The notes: a model not told the origin generated them from the letters alone. A stretch of DNA of 64,000 nucleotides from UBA947 sp031550975 (GCA_031550975.1 JAVBOC010000004.1:62001-126000); one strand, 5' to 3'; shown: positions 17,459-25,855, counted from the first letter of the stretch. A program made the numbers and translations.

Positions 17459-17565
17459 GAAACTGGGGATTAGGGACTAGGTACTAGTCAATAAATATAA
17501 GTTGCGGTTGTTTCATCAATATTCCACTAGTTTCTAGTCTCTAGTATCTAGTCTCTGACCCCAAA
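17459..17565. repeat. Inverted heptamer arrays around a core
   Basis: TAGGGAC-type units at 17463-17488 and inverted TCTCTAG-type units at 17524-17563 enclose a 36-bp core. The element lies between the divergent dehydrogenase and hsp20 genes. Confidence 0.8.
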
Positions 17566-17675
17566 AATCTATTACCCTTTAGTTTATAATAAATTCTTAA
17601 TATTCAATGCCATAGGATAATGAAACCGGCTAGATAAAAGATTAAACTAAAAAAGCGTAGCCGAAAGGAGATCTC

Positions 17676-18140
17676 ATGAAACATGAATTAATGACACGAG
17701 AACCTGAAACCTATTTAGAAAGTCTCGAAAAAGAATTTAACAATTTCATAAAAGACAGACTCATGCCGTCGCATTCGCTAAACAAACTATTTGCTTGGCG
17801 TCCGGCGATTGAAGTCAAACAAAACGATAAGGAATACACAGTAAAAGTGCAGCTCCCGGGAGTTAAGAAGGATAATATCATCGTTGAACTTGATAATGAC
17901 AATTTGATGACTATTACCGCAGAAGCACATGAAGAACACGAAGAAGACGAACAACGTAAACACAACGAACGCTATCACACCAGCGAATTCAGATACGGAA
18001 AATACCAGCGTTCAATCTCATTTGATAATCCGGTTAAAATTGAAGAAGCTGATGCTGATTATAAAAATGGCGTATTAACAATATGCGTACCAAAGAAAAA
18101 TCAGCAGCCAAGTGAATCCAAACGACTGAAGATCAAGTAA
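17676..18140 (+). CDS. Small heat shock protein, Hsp20 family
   Basis: ATP-independent holdase chaperone of 154 residues. The alpha-crystallin domain spans about residues 45-145: WRPAIEVKQNDKEYTVKVQLPGVKKDNIIVELDND, then FRYGKYQRSISF and the diagnostic DADYKNGVLTICVPK. An acidic and His-rich loop (EAHEEHEEDEQRKHNERYH) sits where family members vary. The C-terminal I-x-I/V anchor is weak (RLKIK). AAGGAG lies ahead of the ATG. A structured RNA candidate follows. Confidence 0.93.
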   Translation: MKHELMTREPETYLESLEKEFNNFIKDRLMPSHSLNKLFAWRPAIEVKQNDKEYTVKVQLPGVKKDNIIVELDNDNLMTITAEAHEEHEEDEQRKHNERYHTSEFRYGKYQRSISFDNPVKIEEADADYKNGVLTICVPKKNQQPSESKRLKIK

Positions 18141-18149
18141 TTTAAATAT

Positions 18150-18320
18150 TTTTGCCATCTGGCCGAATCATCCGTGATATTTTCGGGCGTACAGACAATG
18201 CGGTGGATGGTGAAACGGTCGTCACACGGGGGAGGTACGTTGTAAAACCCCACTGATGACCTTATAAGGGGGCGGTTGACTTAAAACATCAATTGTCCCT
18301 TTTATTTTTAAAGTGAATAG
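18150..18320 (+). ncRNA. Candidate structured RNA downstream of hsp20
   Basis: About 160 bp with dense pairing potential and higher GC than its surroundings. The best stem pairs GGTCGTCACACGGGG (18208-18232 region) with CCCCACTGATGACC (18248-18261). An outer element pairs GGCCGAA with TTCGGGC (one mismatch), and a 3' stem (GGGGGCGGTTGA with TCAATTGTCCC) precedes TTTTATTTTT, a plausible terminator. It could be a free sRNA or a 3' structure of the hsp20 mRNA. It did not match 6S, SRP, tmRNA or RNase P signatures that I know. Confidence 0.45.
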
Positions 18321-18358
18321 AAAATAGTGAACTAAATAAACTACTCACTATTCACCTA
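18313..18358. repeat. Inverted GTGAATA heptamers
   Basis: GTGAATA and AGTGAAC units are followed by inverted ACTCACTATTCAC units that end at the stop codon of the glutamate-cysteine ligase gene. Confidence 0.7.
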
Positions 18359-19678
18359 CATAATATGTTTCATTAATTTATTAATATCTTTGTTCCAGGA
18401 ACCGTACCAGTTTTGCAGGATAATATCTGCCGGACAAAGTCCGATGCTTGTTAATTCCTTTATCGGATTTAAGTATTTTTCTTCCCCTTCGTTTCTCTCT
18501 AACAGCGATTTTTCTGCGATAAAGAGAATTTCTTTGGCTATATCAACCGCTTTAAAATTAATCCCGGCTCTGCTCTGGAGCGCGTTTTGCGGAACTTCAT
18601 AACGCAATTGCATGATATCTTCATTGGTGAAACGAGAAAGCATTTCTTCAACTTCACTCATTGCGTTTTTGTTATATAGAATCCCTTTATAAAGCGCCAT
18701 AAGAGCGTATTGCAAGCCGTTACCGCAGCAATCATGGTTGCGGATTTCGATAAAATTACGCAATCTGACCTCAGGAAAATAAAGGTTTGCGTGCAAAAGA
18801 TAATCGTCAAGATCTGGCTCAAAGCCTTCCCAACCGTTTTCCATAAACTGTTTGAAATTGATTTTACCATCAACCGCAAGCGGCTGATTATCGCGCGCAA
18901 TATAGATTACAGGCGAATCCAAAACGCATTTGATATAGCGCTCAAACGAAAAGTCTTCTCTTAACCCCCCTGCAAATCCGCAACGGTCGTTGTCAGTGTT
19001 GAGCCAGCTTAGCGCACGAAAACTCTTATAACCCGTATCAACGCCCCCCCTAATCGGCGAATTAGCAAACATTGCTGTAATAAACGGGGATAATTTATTC
19101 GCGATATTGTATTTGCGCACCATATCCGCTTCACTTGAAAAGTCCACGCAGATTTGAATCCCGGCGGTCTCGCGCATCATAACATCAGAGAGAATTCCCC
19201 ACAAATATTTTGCCATCAGATGATATCGTTTTTTAGGGATAAGTTTAATATTCTTATTTGTGGAAACCGGCGCAACTCCATAACCCGGCAGGCACAAGTC
19301 GTGTTTATTCAATATTGGTTTTAATTTTTTATCAAGGGATTTAATTTTTTCTTCTATTGTACTGATTTTTTCTTGCGGCTCAAGACTCATCTCAAGCTGG
19401 CTTCCCGGCTCAAGCATAATCGTATCATGCCCCTGCTTTAGCCCGATAATACTGTAATCGTCGGTTACATAGTCCCAATTATCTTCTCTGGCAAATGAAC
19501 GCAGAAGGCTGCAAACCCCGTTTTCAGAACCGTAATCAGCAGTTCTTCCGTAAGGAGTCAGAACAAGGCGCTCATATTCGACACCAATTTTTTGTGCGCT
19601 TTTGCAGCCACAGGTATAGATCCCCATAATTTCACTAAGACCTAGTTTTACCCCTAATTTTTCTTTTGTTTCACTCAT
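18356..19678 (-). CDS. Glutamate--cysteine ligase, GCS2 family
   Basis: Probable gamma-glutamylcysteine synthetase, the first step of glutathione or a related thiol. The 440-residue protein follows the plant/alphaproteobacterial GCS2 layout: IGVEYERLVLTPYGR near residue 33, DDYSIIGLKQGHDTIMLEPGSQLEMSLEP near 75-105, KKRYHLMAKYL, MMRETAGIQICVDFSSE near 165-180, then SPIRGGVDTGYKSFRAL and RNFIEIRNHDCCGNG. The start at 19678 has GGAGG upstream. No glutathione synthetase gene is adjacent, so the final product is open; an EgtA-like role in another thiol pathway is the alternative. Confidence 0.8.
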   Translation of the reverse strand: MSETKEKLGVKLGLSEIMGIYTCGCKSAQKIGVEYERLVLTPYGRTADYGSENGVCSLLRSFAREDNWDYVTDDYSIIGLKQGHDTIMLEPGSQLEMSLEPQEKISTIEEKIKSLDKKLKPILNKHDLCLPGYGVAPVSTNKNIKLIPKKRYHLMAKYLWGILSDVMMRETAGIQICVDFSSEADMVRKYNIANKLSPFITAMFANSPIRGGVDTGYKSFRALSWLNTDNDRCGFAGGLREDFSFERYIKCVLDSPVIYIARDNQPLAVDGKINFKQFMENGWEGFEPDLDDYLLHANLYFPEVRLRNFIEIRNHDCCGNGLQYALMALYKGILYNKNAMSEVEEMLSRFTNEDIMQLRYEVPQNALQSRAGINFKAVDIAKEILFIAEKSLLERNEGEEKYLNPIKELTSIGLCPADIILQNWYGSWNKDINKLMKHIM

Positions 19679-19749
19679 AGACCCCTCCGTATAATAATAG
19701 CACTAACAAAACACTAACAAAATAAAAGTTTCACCGTGCTACCCATCTG

Positions 19750-19758
19750 TGTTATATT
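19750..19758 (+). promoter_or_regulatory. Extended -10 box of ksgA-ispE
   Basis: TGT followed by TATATT; the box ends 7 bases before a GTG at 19766 and 10 before the ATG at 19769. A GAGG lies between them, so a very short leader or a leaderless mRNA is possible. Confidence 0.45.
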
Positions 19759-19768
19759 AGAGGATGTG

Positions 19769-20614
19769 ATGAATTACTTGCAACGCGCAAAATTTTTTAA
19801 AACCAAAAAACGGCTCGGACAAAACTTCCTTATTGACGGGAACGCGATTGAGGCGATAATTGGGTTTGCGGACATCAAACCCGAAGACACCGTCATTGAA
19901 ATCGGCCCGGGAGTCGGGTTTGTAACCGAGCAGCTTATAAAACATGCTAAAGAAGTTATCGCGATTGAACTCGACGAAGAAGCGATTGCGGAACTTAAAA
20001 AACTAAACGCCCCGAATTTGCGCATAGTTCACAACGATATTTTAAAAACTGATTTGTCTGAGTTGGTCGAAGGAGCCAATAAGGTCAAGGTTGTGGCGAA
20101 TATTCCGTACTACATTACGAGTCCGATTATCGCGCATCTGCTTGGCGAAATTGATGATTTAAACAACGCAAACCGCAGTAAAATCAGCGATATTATACTG
20201 ATGGTTCAAGAAGAAGTCGCCCGCCGAATGGTCGCAACGAATGAATCGCCGTCAAAGCAATACGGGCTTTTGACTATCCTGTCGCAATTTTGGGCAGATG
20301 TGGAAATCGTCAGACTTGTTGGCAGAAGATCGTTTTACCCATCACCAAAAGTTAATTCAGCGCTTGTACGTTTGAAAGTTAACGAAAAACCTAGGCTTGA
20401 ATTACCTGATTACGGGCATTTTAGACGAGTGATTAAGGCAGCTTTTTCGCAGCGACGCAAAAATATTAAAAACTGCCTTATGTCCGGCGGATTCTCAAAA
20501 GAAAATATAAATTCTGCTCTTGAAAAACTCGGGATGGACCCAAACATTCGCGGGGAAAAGGTTTCTATAGAGCAGTTTGGAGAACTTTCGGGAGCATTGC
20601 GTGAACAAGATTAA
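19769..20614 (+). CDS. rsmA: 16S rRNA dimethyladenosine transferase
   Basis: KsgA enzyme that dimethylates the two adjacent adenines of helix 45 in 16S rRNA. The 281-residue protein has KKRLGQNFLID near residue 12, the SAM loop EIGPGVGFVTEQL near 46, the catalytic NIPYYIT near 110 and the C-terminal helical FRRVIKAAFSQRRKNIKNCL. The GTG three bases upstream is an alternative start. The 3' end overlaps ispE by 14 bp, a linkage seen in many bacteria. Confidence 0.95.
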   Translation: MNYLQRAKFFKTKKRLGQNFLIDGNAIEAIIGFADIKPEDTVIEIGPGVGFVTEQLIKHAKEVIAIELDEEAIAELKKLNAPNLRIVHNDILKTDLSELVEGANKVKVVANIPYYITSPIIAHLLGEIDDLNNANRSKISDIILMVQEEVARRMVATNESPSKQYGLLTILSQFWADVEIVRLVGRRSFYPSPKVNSALVRLKVNEKPRLELPDYGHFRRVIKAAFSQRRKNIKNCLMSGGFSKENINSALEKLGMDPNIRGEKVSIEQFGELSGALREQD

Positions 20615-21539
20615 AATAAAATGTCCCGCAAAAATTAATCTGACCCTAAAAGTTGTGGGTAAACGCGAAGACGGGTTCCACAATCTTGAGAGCATTATGC
20701 AAACGATTGATTTGTATGATTATCTTACAATAGAAACTAGGGATGAGAGACTAGAGACTAGCAATAACTCACAACAAATAACTCTCTCGGGAACGTCAGA
20801 CGAAATCCCATACAACGAAAAAAATCTTGTCTACAAGGCAGCCGAACTGTTCTTTTCAACTGTTAAATCCACTTCTCCCCGTCATGTTGAGGCAAGCGAG
20901 CAGAAGGCAAAAGCGAGAGCGTGCCTGTTTAATGCGAGCGCAGCCGAAACATCTCAAAACCATTGTGATGACAAAGACATTGAGATTCTTCGTTCCACTC
21001 AGAATGACGTGGTAAATATCCACATCGAAAAAAACATCCCGATTGCCGCGGGGTTAGCCGGCGGAAGTACCGACGCTGCGGGCACAATATATGGCTTAAA
21101 CAAGTTATTTGGCGAACCGCTATCACGCGCGCAATTGCATGAATTGTGCGCAAAACTGGGTTCTGATCTGAATTTCTGCTTAGACGGCGGACGCGCAATG
21201 ACAACCAGCCGCGGGGAAATCCTTGAACCATTACCGTTTGAGGAGTTTTCTGTTTCACTAATTAAACCCATAAACCTTGGCATAAGCGCAAAAGAAGCTT
21301 ATACAAAATTCTCGGCGCGTCGAGCAAAAGGCGAAGAAAGTGACTTCGTAAACGATTTGGAATGGGCTGTAATTGACGACTACATGCAACTTCAAGAGAT
21401 TAAGAAACTCTATCCTGATGCAATCATGTCCGGCTCCGGCTCAACATATTTTGGCGTTAACACGGAATTTCTCCCGCAAACCGGATATTGGGTTAAAAAC
21501 AATCTTAAAGCGATAGCTCATGGGGTAGTTGAAGCTTAG
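20601..21539 (+). CDS. ispE: 4-diphosphocytidyl-2-C-methyl-D-erythritol kinase with in-frame repeat insertions
   Basis: GHMP kinase of the non-mevalonate isoprenoid pathway. The GTG start within ksgA gives CPAKINLTLKVVGKREDGFH, the canonical N-terminus. The ATP loop is PIAAGLAGGSTDAAG and the third motif MSGSGSTYFG. The 312 residues exceed the usual 280-290. The surplus sits at two places: ETRDERLETSNN (heptamer array at 20733-20763), and about 43 residues between the helix AAELFFSTV and VNIHIEKNIP that are translated from a full dispersed palindromic element at 20880-21009. Both fall at a likely surface loop ahead of the ATP loop. The frame is kept, so the enzyme may still work. Confidence 0.93.
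   Translation: MNKIKIKCPAKINLTLKVVGKREDGFHNLESIMQTIDLYDYLTIETRDERLETSNNSQQITLSGTSDEIPYNEKNLVYKAAELFFSTVKSTSPRHVEASEQKAKARACLFNASAAETSQNHCDDKDIEILRSTQNDVVNIHIEKNIPIAAGLAGGSTDAAGTIYGLNKLFGEPLSRAQLHELCAKLGSDLNFCLDGGRAMTTSRGEILEPLPFEEFSVSLIKPINLGISAKEAYTKFSARRAKGEESDFVNDLEWAVIDDYMQLQEIKKLYPDAIMSGSGSTYFGVNTEFLPQTGYWVKNNLKAIAHGVVEA
20733..20763. repeat. Heptamer array inside ispE
   Basis: Four TAGGGAY/TAGAGAC-type units, in frame, encoding ETRDERLETS. Confidence 0.8.
20880..21009. repeat. 130-bp palindromic element inserted in ispE
   Basis: The ends CGTCATGTTGAG and CTCAGAATGACG are inverted relative to each other. In reverse orientation the element matches the intergenic copy at 50412-50543 almost base for base over its right 75 bp, and the shorter copy at 39623-39711. 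It is read through in frame by ispE. Confidence 0.92.
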
Positions 21540-21551
21540 GCATTTAATCTG

Positions 21552-21557
21552 TATAAT
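21552..21557 (+). promoter_or_regulatory. -10 box of the peptide-transport ATPase gene
   Basis: TATAAT ends 8 bases before the ATG at 21566 and 2 bases before an in-frame TTG at 21560. There is no Shine-Dalgarno. Confidence 0.5.
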
Positions 21558-21565
21558 AATTGAAA

Positions 21566-22519
21566 ATGACAGTCTTAGAAGTTAAAAACTTGAATTTGGG
21601 ATTTGAAACCGAAGGCGGTTTCCGTCAGGCATTGTTTGACGTTTCATTTAACCTTGAAAAAGGTAAAACCCACGCGCTTGTGGGAGAATCCGGCTGCGGC
21701 AAAACAATAAGCGCAATGAGTATCTTACGACTTTTGCCAAAAACCGCACGCACGACTTCGGGTGAGATAGTTTTTGAAGGCAAAAGCATACGTGAGCTTT
21801 CGAATGGCGACTTGCAGCATATTCGCGGCGCAAAAATCGCTCTTATCCCGCAAGACCCGATGACTTCTCTTAACCCGCTCTATACTGTTGGGGACCAGCT
21901 TTTGGAAGTAATCAAAATCCACCAGGATTTGAACGGCAAAGAGGCGTTTGAAAAAGCTGTTGAAGCTCTTGAGGCGGTAAAAATCCCTGACGCGAGAAAG
22001 CGCATGAAGTCTTACCCTCACGAGTTTTCAGGCGGGATGAAACAGCGTGCAATTATCGCGATGGCACTTGCTTGCAACGCGGAAATTATTATCGCTGACG
22101 AACCTACAACCGCACTGGACGTAACCATTCAGGCTGAAATTATGCGGCTTTTAAATGAAATTAAAGAAGATCGAGAAACCGCGATTTTACTTATCACGCA
22201 CGACCTGGCGCTTGTCGGGGAAAACGCTGATTTTGTCTCTGTAATGTATGCCGGGCGAATTGTTGAGAGCGCACTGTCAGACGAGTTTTTCCGCAACCCG
22301 AACCACCCATATTCTCAAGCACTTTTGCGTGCGCTGCCGTCAAATAAAAAAAGCGAGCTTGAAACCATACAAGGTCAGCCGCCAACAATTCAACAAGAAA
22401 TTTCCGGCTGCCGCTTCCATCCGCGCTGCGACAAGTGTTTTGATATTTGCCCGCAAGAGATTCCGCCGATGTACGACCTTGGCCAAAACCATTTCAGCGC
22501 CTGCTTCCTGAACTCCTAA
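21566..22519 (+). CDS. ABC transporter ATP-binding protein, OppD/DppD type
   Basis: Cytoplasmic ATPase of a peptide or nickel importer, 317 residues. Walker A GESGCGKTISAM is near residue 38, signature SGGMKQRAIIAMAL near 155, Walker B IIIADEPTTALDV near 177 and the H-loop LLITHDLAL near 212. The C-terminal oligo_HPY extension has Cys residues (CRFHPRCDKCFDICPQE) as in OppD/OppF, where related Cys bind an Fe-S cluster. No permease or binding protein is next to it, so it works with partners elsewhere. The TAA stop lies in a TCCTAATCCCTAG heptamer array. Confidence 0.88.
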   Translation: MTVLEVKNLNLGFETEGGFRQALFDVSFNLEKGKTHALVGESGCGKTISAMSILRLLPKTARTTSGEIVFEGKSIRELSNGDLQHIRGAKIALIPQDPMTSLNPLYTVGDQLLEVIKIHQDLNGKEAFEKAVEALEAVKIPDARKRMKSYPHEFSGGMKQRAIIAMALACNAEIIIADEPTTALDVTIQAEIMRLLNEIKEDRETAILLITHDLALVGENADFVSVMYAGRIVESALSDEFFRNPNHPYSQALLRALPSNKKSELETIQGQPPTIQQEISGCRFHPRCDKCFDICPQEIPPMYDLGQNHFSACFLNS

Positions 22520-22541
22520 TCCCTAGTCCCTAATCCCTAAC

Positions 22542-23288
22542 TTACGTATAGACCTGCATAATTAGTTTTAAATAACGGGTGATATAGAGCGCAGTAAACG
22601 TCAGGATGTAATCACAAATTATCTTGATTCCGCTTTGTGCAACAAGCCAGTTCCCGATAAAAGACATTGGTTCATGGTGAAGGAACGCAATCGGAATCAT
22701 ATAGAGCAGACCGATTAAATGTATGGTTAAAACCCCGACCAAACTTGCGTGTGCGATGTTTCTGAGCGAAAATCCGCTGCGCATAATTGAAGCCGTAAAA
22801 AACGCTGCCGGGATAAACGCGAAAATATAACCAAATCCATATTCAAAAATGTATTTTAGACCGCCGCCAAGTGAAAAAACCGGCACAAAAAATAATCCCG
22901 CAGCAACGTATAATAAAACTGCCGTCAGTCCGTATTTTCTGCCCAAAAGCGCCCCTACAAAAAGCACTGCCGGCACCTGCGGAATATATTTATAAATATG
23001 AAACGGTTCAAGACCTTGCGCTGTGCTGCCAAAGACCGGATAAGCTATATTAATCTGAATAAAAGTTGCCGCCACGAGTAAAAAAGTGCAAGCAAAAATC
23101 AAAACAAGAGTTCCCAAAGAAAATTTCACTTCTCCCGGGCGTACAGTCAAAACCTGAACTTTTGAAGGTGATTGAGGGGCTTCCTTAGTTTCCACTTGAG
23201 ATTCCGGCTGTTGTTTTGGCTGCAAAACCTCGTTTTCATTTACCCCTTCATTTAAATCATTTATTTCATCATTTAAATCTTCTTGCAA
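22542..23288 (-). CDS. bioY: BioY-family biotin transporter component with N-terminal extension
   Basis: Membrane S-component for biotin uptake. After a hydrophilic Gln/Glu-rich N-terminal extension of about 60 residues (not usual for BioY) come six hydrophobic segments. They contain the family region YIPQVPAVLFVGALLGRKYGLTAVLLYVAAGLFFVPVFSLGGG and GYIFAFIPAAFF. ECF energising subunits are not nearby. It overlaps rimI by 16 bp. The assignment rests on the central pattern; another small-molecule S-component is the alternative. Confidence 0.75.
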   Translation of the reverse strand: MQEDLNDEINDLNEGVNENEVLQPKQQPESQVETKEAPQSPSKVQVLTVRPGEVKFSLGTLVLIFACTFLLVAATFIQINIAYPVFGSTAQGLEPFHIYKYIPQVPAVLFVGALLGRKYGLTAVLLYVAAGLFFVPVFSLGGGLKYIFEYGFGYIFAFIPAAFFTASIMRSGFSLRNIAHASLVGVLTIHLIGLLYMIPIAFLHHEPMSFIGNWLVAQSGIKIICDYILTFTALYITRYLKLIMQVYT

Positions 23289-23812
23289 TTTATTTGTCCT
23301 TCTAATTTGCTTTTATTTTCTTCGTACTTATCCCTAAATTTATCGTAAAAAATATTTTCCGTCCACATAATAAGAGCGTCTTCGTTGTTGTCTTGGTAGT
23401 ATCCTTTGCGCGTGCCGAGTGATTTGAAACCATACTTTTCATAAAGTCCGATTGCAGCCTCATTACTCACCCGAACTTCAAGCGTAATATATTTTACTCC
23501 GTTTTTGTGGCAATCATCTATAAGATTAATCAAAAGCGCTTCACCGATGCGGTTGCGGCGATAATCTGGAGCAACAGCAATCGTTGTTATGTGAGCTTCT
23601 TCTAAAATCTGCCAGTAGCCCGAATAAGCAACCAATTCGCCTTGTTCATTTACCGCACAGGAATATACTGCAAGCTCGTTTGAAATCTCATTGAAAAAAG
23701 ATTCACGCGACCAGTGGTGTTCACCGTAAGCCGACTGCTCGACACCAATTACCGCATCAACGTCTTCATGCGTCATAGGGCGTATTTTAATTTGCAAACA
23801 CTCTTTTTCCAT
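23273..23812 (-). CDS. rimI: Ribosomal protein S18-alanine N-acetyltransferase-like protein
   Basis: GNAT acetyltransferase of 179 residues. It starts with KIRPMTHEDVDAVIGVEQSAYG, then HHWSRESFFNEIS, the acetyl-CoA loop VAPDYRRNRIGEALLINLI near residue 93 and VRVSNEAAIGLYEKYGFKSLGTRKGYYQ near 125, which is the RimI pattern. A 25-residue tail is extra. An extended -10 box (TGC TAAAAT) ends 6 bases before the ATG, predicting a leaderless mRNA. It is transcribed divergently from the solute-binding protein gene, which has the same arrangement. Confidence 0.85.
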   Translation of the reverse strand: MEKECLQIKIRPMTHEDVDAVIGVEQSAYGEHHWSRESFFNEISNELAVYSCAVNEQGELVAYSGYWQILEEAHITTIAVAPDYRRNRIGEALLINLIDDCHKNGVKYITLEVRVSNEAAIGLYEKYGFKSLGTRKGYYQDNNEDALIMWTENIFYDKFRDKYEENKSKLEGQINCKKI

Positions 23813-23818
23813 TGCTTA

Positions 23819-23827
23819 ATTTTAGCA
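23819..23827 (-). promoter_or_regulatory. Extended -10 box of rimI-bioY, leaderless
   Basis: TGC followed by TAAAAT on the minus strand, then TAAGCA and the ATG at 23812. Confidence 0.65.
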
Positions 23828-23863
23828 TAAAATATACGCCCCTGATACATTAGTTCTTGCCCA

Positions 23864-23872
23864 TGGTATAAT
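23864..23872 (+). promoter_or_regulatory. Extended -10 box of the solute-binding protein gene, leaderless
   Basis: TGG followed by TATAAT, then six bases and the ATG at 23879. It lies back to back with the rimI promoter within about 45 bp. Confidence 0.68.
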
Positions 23873-23878
23873 GACTTT

Positions 23879-25105
23879 ATGGATTTTTTAATAAATATTT
23901 GGAAGACGAGAAAGATTGTAGTTATTGCCTTTGTGCTCTTACTAATTCTTGTTGCAGGGCATAAAAACGTAAAAAAAGAAAACGAAATCGTGTTCTGGAC
24001 TTTGCAAATGAACGATTTTGCACCATACATCAACAACGTTATCAGCGATTTTGAAAGACAATACCCGGATATTAAAGTTAAATGGGTCGATGTGCCGTTT
24101 TCTGAAGGCGAAAAACGCACGCTCGCTGCGGTTTTGAGCAACAATCCGCCGGATTTGGTTAACCTTAACCCAGATTTTTCCGCGCTTTTGGCTCAACGTG
24201 GAGCGCTGGCTGAAATTGACGAAAAATATTCTTATAAATTCCAACCACAAGTAATTGAAACCCTCAAATATCAGGACAAACTCTATTCCCTGCCTTGGTA
24301 TGCGACTTCTGCAATCACGATTTATAACAAAAGCTTGAGCGAAAAAGTTCCCGAAACCTACGAAGAACTCGCGCAAATGGCTCCGATAATTAAAGAAAAA
24401 ACCGGAGTTTATGCGTTTTTCCCAAACATCACCGAAAACGACACTATGCTCAAAATCCTAAACAAATACGGTGTAAATTCTGCCGAACAAATAAATTCAA
24501 AAAAAACAGTTCAGGTTTTCGATATGTATAAGAAATTATACGAACAAAACCTTATCCCAAAAGAAACAATCACACAAACCCACCGCGAGGCGCTTGAAAA
24601 ATACATGGCAGGACAAATTGTGTTCTTCCAATCAGGAACAAACTTTCTGGTACAGATTAAAGAAAACGCTCCTGAAATTTTTGCCCAAACTGATGTGGCT
24701 CCGCAAATTAAAGGCGACCTGGGACAAAACGATTTTTCTGTAATGAATTTTGTTATCCCGGAACGCGCACACCACAAGCAAGAAGCTTTAAAATTCCTTA
24801 TGTTTTTAACTAGCGAGCGCAACCAGCTTGAACTTGCAGAACTAACCAACGTGCTTGTCGTAAACCGCGCGGCACTGAAAAACAGACTTTATTCTCAATA
24901 CGACGAGGACGACATTATAGCAAAAGCTCGTTATATCAGCGCACAGCAATTAAAAAAAGTCAGCCCTGCTTTCGTTCCGGCACGCAGCCAAAAAGAAATT
25001 AACCTGCTTGTAAACACCGCCACACAAGAGATTTTACTTGGTAAAGGCACAACTCAAGAAGTCCTTAACCAACTTGCAAAAGACTGGTCTAAACTGGTTC
25101 ATTAA
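23879..25105 (+). CDS. Extracellular solute-binding protein, family 1
   Basis: Sugar-type ABC substrate-binding protein of 408 residues. An N-terminal hydrophobic segment (residues 12-28) anchors or exports it; no lipobox Cys is visible, so it is probably held by an uncleaved helix. The mature part has the SBP_bac_1 pattern: EIVFWTLQMNDFAPYINNVISDFERQYPDIKVKWVDVP, LVNLNPDFSALLAQRGALAEI, YSLPWYATSAITIYNKSL and AGQIVFFQSGTNFL. No permease or ATPase gene for sugars is nearby. Confidence 0.87.
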   Translation: MDFLINIWKTRKIVVIAFVLLLILVAGHKNVKKENEIVFWTLQMNDFAPYINNVISDFERQYPDIKVKWVDVPFSEGEKRTLAAVLSNNPPDLVNLNPDFSALLAQRGALAEIDEKYSYKFQPQVIETLKYQDKLYSLPWYATSAITIYNKSLSEKVPETYEELAQMAPIIKEKTGVYAFFPNITENDTMLKILNKYGVNSAEQINSKKTVQVFDMYKKLYEQNLIPKETITQTHREALEKYMAGQIVFFQSGTNFLVQIKENAPEIFAQTDVAPQIKGDLGQNDFSVMNFVIPERAHHKQEALKFLMFLTSERNQLELAELTNVLVVNRAALKNRLYSQYDEDDIIAKARYISAQQLKKVSPAFVPARSQKEINLLVNTATQEILLGKGTTQEVLNQLAKDWSKLVH

Positions 25106-25198
25106 CTGCTTTGTAAACAAATGTAACAAAACGCTTTAAAACATTAAAGTTCATGGGCATATCTGCCGATTATCTTTATATAGGAAAGGGATAAACGG

Positions 25199-25693
25199 AT
25201 GTCAATGAACGTTAATGTTGCACAATTTAAACAAGGTATTGATACCAGCGTATTGAAACAAGTTTCTGCTGAAATCTTGAAACGCGCTGCTGAAAAGAAC
25301 AATCAATACGTTAACACAAACAGCGTTAACAATGTTTTCAAAGCTGCCAGCATCGGTGTAGACCTTTACAAAGGCAACGTGGACAACAACACCGCTCGCC
25401 AAATAGCTATGAACAACTCTGGTCTTAACGTTCAATTAAGCCAAAATGTTCAAAACGCAATCAAATTTTTGAACACTCAAGCTAGCGTTCACAAAACAGT
25501 TGAAGGCAAAATCGCAGTTGCAGTAACTGAAGCAGCATCTGAAACAAAAACTGTTCAAACACCTTCTTTCAACAACATCATCAGCATGGCTGCAGGTAAA
25601 GACAAAAACAGCTCAAACCCAAAATACCGCGGCGAACTTCTTAACTTCAAAAGAGAAGAAAAATCTGAAGAAATCAACAATATTTTCGCTTAG
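25199..25693 (+). CDS. Hypothetical protein, Asn/Val-rich
   Basis: A 164-residue protein that I do not recognise. It has no signal peptide or membrane segment, is rich in Asn, Val and Ala, and is predicted to be helical in its first half (VAQFKQGIDTSVLKQVSAEILKRAAEKN). The C-terminus is charged. AGGAAAGGG precedes the ATG, and the codon use is that of a well-expressed gene. A TTGTAAACAAATGTAACA motif lies near 25111-25128 in its upstream region. A dispersed repeat starts 12 bp after the stop. Confidence 0.65.
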   Translation: MSMNVNVAQFKQGIDTSVLKQVSAEILKRAAEKNNQYVNTNSVNNVFKAASIGVDLYKGNVDNNTARQIAMNNSGLNVQLSQNVQNAIKFLNTQASVHKTVEGKIAVAVTEAASETKTVQTPSFNNIISMAAGKDKNSSNPKYRGELLNFKREEKSEEINNIFA

Positions 25694-25705
25694 CGCGACC
25701 GAGCT

Positions 25706-25767
25706 AAGGCTGGAAGGGCGGCTTTGCCGGCCTGGAGCGCCGTTACCGGCGAGGGAGCAAGACAGCG
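25706..25767. repeat. GGCTGGAAGGGCGGC dispersed element, intergenic copy
   Basis: GC-rich element of about 60 bp with the core GGGCGGCTTTGCCGGCC. Related copies lie inside purL (30865-30916) and at 63482-63540. Confidence 0.88.
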
Positions 25768-25813
25768 CAAGCGAGCAAGTAAAACAAAATCTCCAAATCC
25801 AAAACATAATAAA

Positions 25814-25840
25814 GGCGCCGGTTGTTTCACAACCGGCGCC
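25814..25840. terminator. Hairpin identical to the lpxA terminator
   Basis: A 27-bp hairpin identical to 6439-6465, here without a long T-run on the plus strand (ACTTCTT follows); on the minus strand it is followed by TTTATTATG. It may end transcripts from both sides. Confidence 0.7.
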
Positions 25841-25855
25841 ACTTCTTATATTAAA

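Noticed and set aside
20929..21258. Minus-strand frame of 109 codons inside ispE
   Set aside because: Antisense to the inserted palindromic element and ispE; no independent evidence.
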